Below, piece by piece: positions 51,357 to 60,151 of a stretch of 64,000 nt of DNA; the stretch's first letter is position 1, and every line of letters begins with the position of its first letter. Under the pieces are notes generated by a model. The model saw only the letters and a list, made by a program, of their open reading frames with translations. It was not told the DNA's origin and did no database searches. This stretch comes from Methylotenera_A sp046594915 (GTDB lineage: Bacteria > Pseudomonadota > Gammaproteobacteria > Burkholderiales > Methylophilaceae). The position numbers were made by a program, and so were the translations under genes. The stretch lies in NCBI GenBank assembly GCA_046594915.1, contig JBKJRC010000006.1:1-64000 (forward strand), given 5' to 3'.

Positions 51357-51839
51357 ATGAAGAATGTATCGATTATTGTCGCGGTGGCAAATAACAACGT
51401 TATTGGCATCAATAACAGCTTGCCCTGGCATTTGCCAGAGGATTTAAAACGTTTTCGCGCGTTGACCACAGGCCATCATATTATTATGGGCCGCAAGACG
51501 TATGAATCGTTAGGACGCTTATTGCCGAACAGAACTACAGTCATTGTGACGCGCAATAAAAATTATCAAGTTGAAGGTGCATTAGTAGCCCATTCATTAG
51601 AAGCCGCAATTGCATTATGCCAAGAGGATAATGAGCCATTTTTAATCGGTGGCGCTGAGTTATACCAAAGTGGCATTGTGCTTGCCAATAAATTGTATTT
51701 AACCCAAGTAAACGCAAACGTGGCAGGCGATGCTTTTTTTGCAGATATTAATCCAAATGACTGGCATTTAAGCGAAAAAAAAGACCACATCGCAGCGTGT
51801 GGTCTTGAATATAGCGACTTGATTTATATTAAAAAATAA
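51357..51839 (+). CDS. folA: Dihydrofolate reductase
   Basis: FolA reduces dihydrofolate to tetrahydrofolate with NADPH. The 160-residue protein has the classic start SIIVAVANNNVIGINNSLPW, LPEDLKRFRALT, HHIIMGRKTYESLGRLLPNR and FLIGGAELYQ. No Shine-Dalgarno is seen before the ATG; instead a -10 box is nearly adjacent, suggesting a leaderless or very short-leader mRNA. The gene stands in a folate/thymidylate neighbourhood with thyA. It is convergent with the decarboxylase gene. Confidence 0.96.
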   Translation: MKNVSIIVAVANNNVIGINNSLPWHLPEDLKRFRALTTGHHIIMGRKTYESLGRLLPNRTTVIVTRNKNYQVEGALVAHSLEAAIALCQEDNEPFLIGGAELYQSGIVLANKLYLTQVNANVAGDAFFADINPNDWHLSEKKDHIAACGLEYSDLIYIKK

Positions 51840-51875
51840 GTATTTGCGCAGATTAACAAATATCCAAAAAGTTAT

Positions 51876-54116
51876 TTATTTCTCTACACAATCCACAAAA
51901 TAAACAGCTTTTCCATCGACGATTTCTTTAACCAAGCCATGATTATCAGCCTCAAAACCCGGGAATTTTTCGTTAAATTCACGTGCAAATTTTAAGTAAT
52001 TTACAATCACTTTATTGAACTGCTCACCCGGAATCAATAACGGAATGCCTGGTGGATAAGGCGTTAACAACACAGCCGTTACACGGCCTTCAAGGTGATC
52101 AATCGGCACACGGTCAATTTTTCGGTGCGCCATTTTAGCAAATGCATCAGTTGGTTTCATCGCCGGCACCATGTCAGATAAATACATTTCGGTAGTTAAT
52201 TTTGCTACATCGTTAGCTTTATAAACGGCGTGGATTTTTTCACATAAATCACGCAAACCCACTTTTTCATAACGTGGTTGTTTTTGCACAAATTCTGGCA
52301 ACACTTTCCACAGTGGCTGGTTTTTGTCATAGTCATCTTTAAATTGCTGCAATGCTGCAACCATGGTGTTCCAGCGGCCTTTAGTAATGCCGATGGTGAA
52401 CATAATAAAGAAAGAGTACAAGCCTGTTTTTTCAACGATCACGCCATGTTCAGCTAAATATTTAGTCACAATCGCTGCAGGAATGCCAAACTTATCGGAA
52501 AAATTACCTTTAATATCCAAGCCCGGCGTGATGACGGTGGCTTTAATCGGGTCAAGCATGTTAAAACCTTCGGCCAGATTGCCGAAATCATGCCAAGCGT
52601 CATTGGCTTTAAGCATCCATGCGTCGCGCTCTTCTAAACCTTCCTCGGATAAATCGTCTGGGCCCCAAACTTTAAACCACCAGTCTGCACCCCATTCTTC
52701 GTCTACTTTACGCATGGCACGGCGGAAATCTAGCGCTTCCATCAGGCTTTCTTCAACCAATGCGGTGCCGCCAGGCGCTTCCATCATCGCGGCGGCTACA
52801 TCAATACTGGCCACAATGGAATATTGCGGACTGGTTGATGTGTGCATCAAATAGGCTTCATTAAAAATGTCGCGATCTAGTTTATTATTTTCAGCATCTT
52901 GTACCAAAATTTGGCTGGCCTGAGATAAACCGGCCAATAATTTATGCGTCGATTGCGTTGAAAAAACCATGCTTTCTTTACAGCGCGGACGACCTTCTCC
53001 AATGGCGTGATAATCACCGTAAAAATCGTGGAAAGTCGCGTGAGGCAGCCAAGCTTCATCGAAATGCAGCGTATCAATCTTGCCATCCAGCATATCTTTG
53101 ATTTCTTCTACGTTATACAGCACGCCGTCGTAAGTTGATTGCGTAATCGTTAACACGCGCGGCTTAGCAGCTTTATCCAAAATAAACGGGTTACGGTCAA
53201 TTTTCTTTTGGATATTTTCCCATTCAAATTCGCTTTTTGGAATCGGTCCGATAATGCCAAAATGATTGCGGGTTGGCATTAAAAATACGGGTATCGCGCC
53301 GGTCATAATAATGGCGTGCAAAATCGATTTATGGCAGTTGCGGTCTACCACCACCACATCCCCTGGGGCAACGGTGCTGTTCCACACCATTTTGTTACTG
53401 GTCGATGTGCCATTAGTGACAAAGTACAAATGGTCGCAGTTATAAATGCGGGCGGCATTGCGCTCAGAAGCGGCTACAGGCCCTGTGTGGTCCAATAGTT
53501 GACCAAGCTCATCTACTGCATTACACACGTCTGCCCGCAGCATATTTTCACCAAAAAACTGGTGAAACATCTGACCAACGGGGGATTTTAAAAACGCCAC
53601 ACCACCAGAATGGCCTGGGCAATGCCACGAATAAGAACCATCGGCGGCGTATTCGGTTAATGCTTTAAAAAACGGTGGAGCAAGGCTATCTAAATAGGTA
53701 CGTGCTTCACGTAAAATATAGCGCGCCACAAACTCTGGCGTATCTTCATACATATGGATAAAGCCATTGAGTTCGCGCAGAATCTCATTCGGAATATGGC
53801 GTGAAGTGCGTGTTTCGCCATGCAAAAAGATAGGAATCTCTTCGTTACGATAACGAATTTCATCAACAAATTTACGCAAATTATCTAGTGCGTCATGATT
53901 TTCTTCCACAAATTCATTGTCATCAATCGACAAAATAAAGGCTGAAGCCCGACTTTGTTGCTGCGCAAATGAGGTTAAGTCACCATAACTGGTGACACCT
54001 AACACCTCAAAGCCTTCGGCTTCAATGGCTTTGGCAAGTACGCGAATGCCCAAACCTGAGGAGTTTTCAGAACGGAAATCTTCATCGATGATGACTACCG
54101 GGAAACGAAATTTCAT
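51876..54116 (-). CDS. Lysine/ornithine/arginine decarboxylase (prokaryotic group III)
   Basis: This 746-residue PLP enzyme has the three-part form of inducible/biosynthetic Adi, Ldc and Odc: an N-terminal wing domain with a response-regulator-like fold (FPVVIIDEDFRSENSSGLGI), the PLP core, and a C-terminal domain. The Schiff-base lysine is in STQSTHKLLAGLSQASQ; other marks are WHCPGHSGGVAFLKSP and VTNGTSTSNKMVW. Likely product is a polyamine precursor (agmatine, cadaverine or putrescine). The substrate cannot be fixed by eye. AAGGAA precedes the ATG. A tandem repeat lies in its leader. Confidence 0.9.
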   Translation of the reverse strand: MKFRFPVVIIDEDFRSENSSGLGIRVLAKAIEAEGFEVLGVTSYGDLTSFAQQQSRASAFILSIDDNEFVEENHDALDNLRKFVDEIRYRNEEIPIFLHGETRTSRHIPNEILRELNGFIHMYEDTPEFVARYILREARTYLDSLAPPFFKALTEYAADGSYSWHCPGHSGGVAFLKSPVGQMFHQFFGENMLRADVCNAVDELGQLLDHTGPVAASERNAARIYNCDHLYFVTNGTSTSNKMVWNSTVAPGDVVVVDRNCHKSILHAIIMTGAIPVFLMPTRNHFGIIGPIPKSEFEWENIQKKIDRNPFILDKAAKPRVLTITQSTYDGVLYNVEEIKDMLDGKIDTLHFDEAWLPHATFHDFYGDYHAIGEGRPRCKESMVFSTQSTHKLLAGLSQASQILVQDAENNKLDRDIFNEAYLMHTSTSPQYSIVASIDVAAAMMEAPGGTALVEESLMEALDFRRAMRKVDEEWGADWWFKVWGPDDLSEEGLEERDAWMLKANDAWHDFGNLAEGFNMLDPIKATVITPGLDIKGNFSDKFGIPAAIVTKYLAEHGVIVEKTGLYSFFIMFTIGITKGRWNTMVAALQQFKDDYDKNQPLWKVLPEFVQKQPRYEKVGLRDLCEKIHAVYKANDVAKLTTEMYLSDMVPAMKPTDAFAKMAHRKIDRVPIDHLEGRVTAVLLTPYPPGIPLLIPGEQFNKVIVNYLKFAREFNEKFPGFEADNHGLVKEIVDGKAVYFVDCVEK

Positions 54117-54127
54117 TCAAATTCCTT

Positions 54128-54161
54128 TATTAAATCTTGTATTAAATCCTTGTATTAAATC
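54128..54161 (-). repeat. Three-copy 12-13-bp repeat upstream of the decarboxylase gene
   Basis: TATTAAATC occurs at 54128, 54140 and 54153, within units TATTAAATC(C)TTG of 12 and 13 bp. The block lies 12 bp before the decarboxylase start. Confidence 0.85.
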
Positions 54162-54229
54162 TTAGCCTGGAGCAAAGTTTGTACACGGCAACAGCGAAAA
54201 AATGCTAAATGCGCGTTTTAAATTGTGTA

Positions 54230-54805
54230 TCAAATTTTAGGCAACGTGACACCGACTTGACCCTGATATTTACCACCGCGATCTTTGTAACTGGTTTCGC
54301 AGATATCATCGGCATCCGCTTCAAAAAACAACACTTGCGCGCAGCCTTCGTTGGCATATATTTTGGCTGGCAACGGTGTTGTATTACTAAATTCCAGTGT
54401 TACATAACCTTCCCATTCTGGCTCAAATGGTGTGACATTGACGATAATGCCGCAACGTGCATAGGTCGATTTGCCTAAACAAATAGTCAATACATTGCGT
54501 GGAATACGGAAATATTCAACCGTGCGCGCCAGTGCGAATGAATTGGGTGGAATGATGCAGTAATCGGCATTCACTTCCACAAATGAATTCGGGTCGAAAT
54601 TTTTCGGGTCAACGATGGTGCTGTTTAAGTTTGTAAATAACTTAAATTCTGTACTGCAGCGAATATCGTAACCGTAACTAGACGTGCCATATGACACCAT
54701 ACGCTCGCCAGCAGCATTCATCTTGACTTGATTTGGCTCGAATGGCTCAATCATGCCGTGTTGTTCAGCCATCTGACGAATCCATTTATCCGATTTTATA
54801 CTCAT
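54230..54805 (-). CDS. dcd: dCTP deaminase
   Basis: Dcd deaminates dCTP to dUTP, feeding dUMP for thymidylate synthase. The 191-residue length fits the bacterial trimeric enzyme. Marks are SSYGYDIRCSTEFKLFTN, FALARTVEYFRIP, CLGKSTYARCGIIVNVTPFE (with the catalytic region WEGYVTLEFSNTTPLP) and the end YQGQVGVTLPKI. It lies upstream of the decarboxylase gene on the same strand, 113 bp apart. With thyA and folA it completes a dTMP supply set in this part of the window. Confidence 0.96.
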   Translation of the reverse strand: MSIKSDKWIRQMAEQHGMIEPFEPNQVKMNAAGERMVSYGTSSYGYDIRCSTEFKLFTNLNSTIVDPKNFDPNSFVEVNADYCIIPPNSFALARTVEYFRIPRNVLTICLGKSTYARCGIIVNVTPFEPEWEGYVTLEFSNTTPLPAKIYANEGCAQVLFFEADADDICETSYKDRGGKYQGQVGVTLPKI

Positions 54806-54941
54806 GTTTGTACTTTAATTTTTCTAGACTTAATGCAAAAAATAATGCACTTTTCTAATGCTAATCTAATGAAGATTGCGCATTATAAAGTGCATTACAA
54901 GATTGTGTGATAAAAGTTTTTGCTAACAATTAGCGTTGGTT

Positions 54942-56423
54942 TTAATTGGGTTTATCGCCACCTAGTTCAATGCTATAACGCCAAAATTGGTTTTGGGCTT
55001 CAAAAATAACTTTTGAGGCTTCAGGGTCGCTGGAGCCAGCAGGGTATTGATGCACAGGCGATTTGTCCGCCGCCCAAGCTTTAACGACTGGGTCAACTAA
55101 ACGCCATTGCGCCTCGGCTTCACTGATATGCAGATAATTTGAATTATCGCCTTGCATTAAGTTAAGCAGTAACGCTTCATAAGCATCAACCGTATCGTCT
55201 TCTGGCAAACGGTTTGCAGCATCTAATTGGATTGTACGCGTATTGATATCCAAACCTGGCACTTTGGCTTGAATGTCCATTTTGATACACTCGCGCGGCT
55301 GAATACCAATAATTAACCAGTTCTGGTCTTGATTATTAACCTGCATAGGCGCTTTTTTGAAGCGAATTGAAATGCGCGTATCGGCTTCGTGCAAACGTTT
55401 TGCGGTGCGAATATAAAATGGCACACCATGCCAGCGCGGGTTATCAATAAACAATTTTAACGCAGCATACGTTTCGACCACGCTGTCTTTATTACCTAAC
55501 TCTTCCAAATAACCGGGCACCTTTTCACCATTCACTTCACCCGCTGCATATTGCGCACGGAAAGCATGTTTACTTAATTCGTTTACGGGAATCGGCCGAA
55601 TTTGCTCTAATACTTTAATCTTAGCATCACGCACGCCGTCAGGTGTTAAGTCTTTCGGCATTTCCATCGCGGTTAATGCTAGCGTTTGCAGAATATGACT
55701 TTGAATCATATCTCTTAACGCACCAGTGCTGTCGTAAAACTGTGTGCGCTCGCCTACGCCCAGCATTTCGGTATTGGTAATTTGCACGTGATCAATATAT
55801 TGATTGTTCCAAATCGGCTCTAAAATGGTATTGGTAAAGCGTTGCAGCAGGATATTTTGCAGTGCCGATTTTCCCAGATAATGATCAATACGGTAAATTT
55901 GGCTTTCTTTAAGATTTTTAGTCAGGCCGGATTGCAACTCTTTTGCTGACGCTAAATCGGTGCCAAATGGTTTCTCAACCACCACACGGCGCCAGAATTT
56001 ATCTTCTTGTGTTAAACCGACTTTTGCTAAAGATTCTACTACTGGCGCAAAATCGACAGGGCGAACCGATAAGAAATAAGCCAGATTTTGCGGAAAAATC
56101 GCATCATTACTTAACGTGTTTTTGAGCTTAATAAATGCATCTGGATCAGTGGGCGGATTGGCGTGATAAAAATTACGCGCAATAAAACGTTCAAATGCCG
56201 CAACGTCATAGCCTTTTTTAAACTTTGCATCCAACATGCTTTTAATATCGGCACGCCATGCTTCTATAGTGACTTCTTGACGGCCAACCGCCAGAATTTT
56301 CAATTCGGCAGGCAAGCGACCAATAGAATCCAATCTAAATAATCCAGGATAAAGCTTTACACGTGCTAAATTGCCGCTGGCTCCAAATAAAACCAGAGTG
56401 CAGGGGTCGATTGTTTGAGTCAT
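54942..56423 (-). CDS. zwf: Glucose-6-phosphate 1-dehydrogenase
   Basis: Zwf oxidises glucose-6-phosphate to 6-phosphogluconolactone, making NAD(P)H. The 493-residue protein has the nucleotide-binding start LVLFGASGNLARVKLYPGLF and the active-site motif IYRIDHYLGKSALQNILL, plus EKPFGTDLASAKEL. AAGG precedes the ATG. It lies 109 bp after gnd on the same strand; both are divergent from pgl. Together these three form the oxidative branch that, with RuMP enzymes elsewhere, oxidises formaldehyde cyclically in methylotrophs. Confidence 0.96.
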   Translation of the reverse strand: MTQTIDPCTLVLFGASGNLARVKLYPGLFRLDSIGRLPAELKILAVGRQEVTIEAWRADIKSMLDAKFKKGYDVAAFERFIARNFYHANPPTDPDAFIKLKNTLSNDAIFPQNLAYFLSVRPVDFAPVVESLAKVGLTQEDKFWRRVVVEKPFGTDLASAKELQSGLTKNLKESQIYRIDHYLGKSALQNILLQRFTNTILEPIWNNQYIDHVQITNTEMLGVGERTQFYDSTGALRDMIQSHILQTLALTAMEMPKDLTPDGVRDAKIKVLEQIRPIPVNELSKHAFRAQYAAGEVNGEKVPGYLEELGNKDSVVETYAALKLFIDNPRWHGVPFYIRTAKRLHEADTRISIRFKKAPMQVNNQDQNWLIIGIQPRECIKMDIQAKVPGLDINTRTIQLDAANRLPEDDTVDAYEALLLNLMQGDNSNYLHISEAEAQWRLVDPVVKAWAADKSPVHQYPAGSSDPEASKVIFEAQNQFWRYSIELGGDKPN

Positions 56424-56532
56424 TGCGTAACCTTAAGAATAGGTAAAATTTGGTTAAATAAATGGGTTAAGTGACTGCATTTATTAAGGCGAAAGCTCCT
56501 CAATAAATGCTTAAAATTTGATTTTTAACTAT

Positions 56533-57438
56533 TTATTTTTTCTGTACTGCGTGTCCACCAAAAGCATTTCGCATCAAGGATAACAGTTTATAGCTATAAC
56601 CATGTTTATCTTGGCTTCTGAAACGGGCTTGCAATGCGACTGTTAATACTGGCGCCGCAACGCCTTGCTCAACCGCTTCAACCACCGTCCAGCGGCCTTC
56701 GCCAGAGTCCGCAACATAGGGGACAATTGATTCTAATGCCTGATCATTTTTAAGGGCTTCGGCTGTTAAATCGAGCAACCAGCTACGCACAACAGAGCCG
56801 TGACGCCATAATTCGGTAATTTGCGCTAAGTCTAAATTGAATTCTTCTTTGCCTTTTAACAAATCCAAACCTTCAGCAAATGCTTGCATCATGCCGTATT
56901 CAATACCGTTGTGTAACATTTTGGTGAAGTGGCCAGAGCCAACTGGGCCAACGTGTGCCCAACCACGGTCTGCGTGTGTTAATGCTTGTGCATAAGGTGC
57001 TAATACGTCCGCGTATTGTTTTTCGCCGCCGTACATTAAGCAATAGCCGTTATCCAAGCCCCAAACGCCGCCAGAAGTACCGCAGTCAATAAAGCCAATG
57101 CCATGTTCGGCTAACATCGCACCGCGACGTTGGCTGTGTTTGTAGTTTGAGTTGCCGCCATCGACGATGATGTCATTTTTGTTTAATAGCGGAATTAACT
57201 CTTTGATTTGATTTTCGGTAATTTCGCCCGCTGGCAACATTAACCAAACGATTTTTTGACCTTCTAATTTATTAACGGCATCAGCAAATGAATCCGCTGC
57301 AATCATGCCTTCTTTTTGTACTAAATTAGAGACGAATTCTTTGTTGAAATCGAAGCCTACCACTTCAATTTTATGACGTAATAAACGTGCAGCCATGTTG
57401 CCGCCCATTTTGCCTAAGCCGATCATTGCTAATTTCAT
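56533..57438 (-). CDS. gnd: 6-phosphogluconate dehydrogenase, short (NAD-type) form
   Basis: This enzyme decarboxylates 6-phosphogluconate to ribulose-5-phosphate. The 301-residue length is that of the short GndA/YqeC type, not the long E. coli Gnd (about 470). The dinucleotide fold starts MKLAMIGLGKMGGNMAARLL. The residue after the second strand is Asp30 (VVGFDFN), which usually favours NAD over NADP. The substrate motif CGTSGGVWGLDNGYCLMYGG and the catalytic Lys region GHFTKMLHNGIEYGMMQA are intact. AGGAA precedes the ATG. Confidence 0.94.
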   Translation of the reverse strand: MKLAMIGLGKMGGNMAARLLRHKIEVVGFDFNKEFVSNLVQKEGMIAADSFADAVNKLEGQKIVWLMLPAGEITENQIKELIPLLNKNDIIVDGGNSNYKHSQRRGAMLAEHGIGFIDCGTSGGVWGLDNGYCLMYGGEKQYADVLAPYAQALTHADRGWAHVGPVGSGHFTKMLHNGIEYGMMQAFAEGLDLLKGKEEFNLDLAQITELWRHGSVVRSWLLDLTAEALKNDQALESIVPYVADSGEGRWTVVEAVEQGVAAPVLTVALQARFRSQDKHGYSYKLLSLMRNAFGGHAVQKK

Positions 57439-57644
57439 GCGATTTTCCTATGGTGTGAGGATGATAAAAGCACCCATCTTATGAATGGATGCGATCAAAA
57501 ATTGATAACTTTTTAAGAATTATCTGATTGAGTTGCGTATAATTATAACAAATTCGGGGTTGCTTCTCAATTGCAGCACGCTTATCAAAAGGCAGATAAT
57601 TAAGGCTGCTTTTTTCTTTTTAGAGTTTCATTTAGGTTTTAATC

Positions 57645-58337
57645 ATGCAAAACACTTCACTCAACCATACTCGCTGGCACAATTTTGAATCGCAAGATGC
57701 GATTAGCCAAGCCGCCGTCAGCCGTATTTTGTTGGCGGCAGACGAAGCAATTGCCAAATACGGTAGTTTTTTAGTGGTATTGGCAGGCGGTAGCACACCA
57801 AAAAGCGTGTATCAATTATTAAGCCAACAGCAAGCCGATTGGACGAAATGGCATGTGTATCATAATGATGATCGTTGTCTGCCTGTAGACCACGCAGAGC
57901 GCAACAGTAAAATGGCGCGCGATGTTTGGTTAAATCACGTGGCGATTCCACAAAGCCAGATTCATGATATTCCAACAGAATTGGGTAATATAGCAGGCGC
58001 AAAAACTTATGCAAAAACTTTGGCCGGCATGCGTGCGTTTGATTTGGTGATTTTAGGTTTGGGTGAAGATGGCCATACCGCCAGCCTGTTCCCCAATCAA
58101 GCCGTGGATAACAGCGCAGACGTTGTGCCCGTTTTTGATGCACCAAAACCACCTGCAGACCGCGTAACCATGTCGCAAAATCGTTTAAATAATACGCATG
58201 AAGTGTTGTTTCTAGTCACAGGTGCAGGCAAGCAAGAAGCAGTGGACAATTGGCGTAAAGGCGTGAAAATTCCTGCGACGTTGATTGCGCCGGCAAATGG
58301 TGTCGATGTGTACTGCTTTGGTGTGAAGCTTAATTAG
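57645..58337 (+). CDS. pgl: 6-phosphogluconolactonase
   Basis: Pgl hydrolyses 6-phosphogluconolactone, the step between Zwf and Gnd. The 230-residue protein belongs to the DevB/SOL type: FLVVLAGGSTPKSVYQLLS, WHVYHNDDRCLPVDHAERNS, LVILGLGEDGHTASLFP and ITGAGKQEAV-like VTGAGKQEAVDNWR. AGG lies upstream of the ATG. It is divergent from gnd (206 bp apart), so it may share regulatory sequence with gnd-zwf. Its stop codon overlaps the convergent peroxiredoxin stop by two bases. Confidence 0.94.
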   Translation: MQNTSLNHTRWHNFESQDAISQAAVSRILLAADEAIAKYGSFLVVLAGGSTPKSVYQLLSQQQADWTKWHVYHNDDRCLPVDHAERNSKMARDVWLNHVAIPQSQIHDIPTELGNIAGAKTYAKTLAGMRAFDLVILGLGEDGHTASLFPNQAVDNSADVVPVFDAPKPPADRVTMSQNRLNNTHEVLFLVTGAGKQEAVDNWRKGVKIPATLIAPANGVDVYCFGVKLN

Positions 58338-58891
58338 GGCTGGTTTTTAAGCCACTCAATTACATCATCCACATTTTTATCTGGTGGAAACACGGGGTAA
58401 AACGTTTTGATGACTCGCTTATTCTCTATAATCATTGTTAATCGCTTATATAACTCAAGATTACCTACGTAAAAAGTAGGTAATCCCATGATTTTTTTAA
58501 GCGTAAGTGACACATCGCTTAATAATTCAAACGGCAGATGTAGGCGATTTTTGACTTCTATTTGATACTCTGTTGTTTGTGAGCTCAATCCAAATATTTT
58601 GGTGTTTAATCTTGCCAACTCGTCAGCATAGTCTCTAAAACTACATGATTGTGGCGTGCAACCGCGCGCACCAGGAATACTATCCCAACCCTCTGGTAAT
58701 GCAATATTGGTTTGTCCAGTCATCGGGTAGATATAAATAACGTGCCTACCTTGCAGCTTGTTTAATTGAACAAGCTCACCACTAGTCGCCTTGAGTTGAG
58801 TATCGGGTAAAAAAAGCCCAGTTAAATGATTTGCTGCGCCATCGTCAACAGGCGCAGGTAAATCACTCGGAAGTTGCGATGGATTTATCAA
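58334..58891 (-). CDS. PrxQ/Bcp-like peroxiredoxin
   Basis: This 185-residue thioredoxin-fold protein belongs to the AhpC/TSA superfamily. The redox motif is ARGCTPQSCSFRDYADEL with Cys78 and Cys83, a C-x4-C pair as in PrxQ-type atypical 2-Cys peroxiredoxins. The usual PxxxT(x)xC context is changed to PGARGCTPQSC, as in a known Prx-like subgroup. It would reduce hydroperoxides. The start is TTG at 58891, placed because an in-frame stop (that of mrp) is only a few codons upstream. It follows mrp by 9 bp, so the two are co-transcribed. Confidence 0.83.
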   Translation of the reverse strand: MINPSQLPSDLPAPVDDGAANHLTGLFLPDTQLKATSGELVQLNKLQGRHVIYIYPMTGQTNIALPEGWDSIPGARGCTPQSCSFRDYADELARLNTKIFGLSSQTTEYQIEVKNRLHLPFELLSDVSLTLKKIMGLPTFYVGNLELYKRLTMIIENKRVIKTFYPVFPPDKNVDDVIEWLKNQP

Positions 58892-58900
58892 ATTACAGAC

Positions 58901-59989
58901 TTAAGTATTCTGAATCACGATATTCGGGAATTTGCTGCTGTGATCTAAACTGGCATTAGCAATTTTAATCGCCGCCTTACGTGCAATTTCTTTGTATATA
59001 GTGGCAATTTTAGAGTCTGGCGCATGGATAACGGTTGGATTTCCATTATCCGTTTGCTCTCGAATGCTGATATCTAAAGGCAGTGAACCGAGTAAATCCA
59101 CGTTGTAATCTGCACACATTTTTGCCGCGCCACCCGCGCCGAAAATATGTTCCTCGTGCCCGCAATTGCTGCAAATATGCGTACTCATATTCTCAACAAT
59201 GCCTAAAATTGGTATGTTTACTTTTTCAAACATTTTTAAGCCACGCCTTGCATCCAGCAGGGCAATATCTTGCGGTGTGGTGACAATAATGGCACCTGTC
59301 ACAGGGATTTTTTGCGCCAAGGTGAGTTGAATATCGCCGGTACCAGGCGGCAAATCAATCACCAGATAATCTAAATCGTTCCATTTTGTATCGCGCAACA
59401 GTTGTTCCAAAGCACCCGTCACCATTGGGCCGCGCCATACCATCGGCGTATCGGTATCGACCAAAAATCCAATACTCATGGCTTGAATGCCGTGCGCCTG
59501 CATCGGCTGCATGCTTTTGCCGTCCGTGCTTTCTGGGCGACCGCTAATGCCCAACATCTGCGGTTGGCTAGGGCCATAAATATCGGCATCTAATATGCCA
59601 ACTGTCGCGCCTTCCGCTGCTAATGCAAGCGCTAAATTGACCGAAGTGGTGGATTTGCCCACACCGCCTTTGCCAGAAGCCACTGCAATAATATTTTTAA
59701 CATTAGGCAATAGATTCACGCCTTGCTGTACTTTGTGCGCGACGATTCTGCTACCGATATTGACCGTCACCAAACCGCTGTCAGACAATGTTTTCAGATG
59801 CTGAGTCACTAGTTTCTGTACATCAGCCATCACGCTTTTTGCGGGATAACCTAACACGATATCGACACTGATATTATTGTCACTAATTTGAATGTTCTTG
59901 GCCGATTTACTGGTGATGAAATCTTTACCAGTATTTGGATCAATTAATGTTTTTAGTGCGTTTTGAATGGTTAACTCTGTTAATGCCAT
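58901..59989 (-). CDS. Iron-sulphur cluster carrier protein Mrp/ApbC
   Basis: This P-loop ATPase carries iron-sulphur clusters to target proteins. The chosen ATG at 59989 (MALTELTIQNALK) gives 363 residues; a TTG four codons upstream is less likely. The N-terminal MIP18/DUF59 domain is followed by the deviant Walker A VASGKGGVGKSTTSVNLALA, DADIYGPSQPQMLG, DYLVIDLPPGTGD and the CxxC pair CSNCGHEEHIFG used for cluster binding. It is divergent from metG, an arrangement common in proteobacteria. Confidence 0.93.
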   Translation of the reverse strand: MALTELTIQNALKTLIDPNTGKDFITSKSAKNIQISDNNISVDIVLGYPAKSVMADVQKLVTQHLKTLSDSGLVTVNIGSRIVAHKVQQGVNLLPNVKNIIAVASGKGGVGKSTTSVNLALALAAEGATVGILDADIYGPSQPQMLGISGRPESTDGKSMQPMQAHGIQAMSIGFLVDTDTPMVWRGPMVTGALEQLLRDTKWNDLDYLVIDLPPGTGDIQLTLAQKIPVTGAIIVTTPQDIALLDARRGLKMFEKVNIPILGIVENMSTHICSNCGHEEHIFGAGGAAKMCADYNVDLLGSLPLDISIREQTDNGNPTVIHAPDSKIATIYKEIARKAAIKIANASLDHSSKFPNIVIQNT

Positions 59990-60151
59990 GATAGTGATCA
60001 ATTTAGTTTGAAAAGCCTATTTTAGCGCAACGCTGTATTTAAAGCATGCAAGCTTTCAGTTAAACAATAGTTAACACTTAAAAACACCTTAATTTTTTAA
60101 AACAGGGCTTAATTTGCTAAAATAGCGTTTTACCTCAATTTAAAGCAATTT

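Noticed and set aside
57540..57620. Possible terminator or attenuator before pgl (GGCAG and GCTGC with T-run)
   Set aside because: Stems of only five to seven imperfect pairs with long loops; too weak to call.
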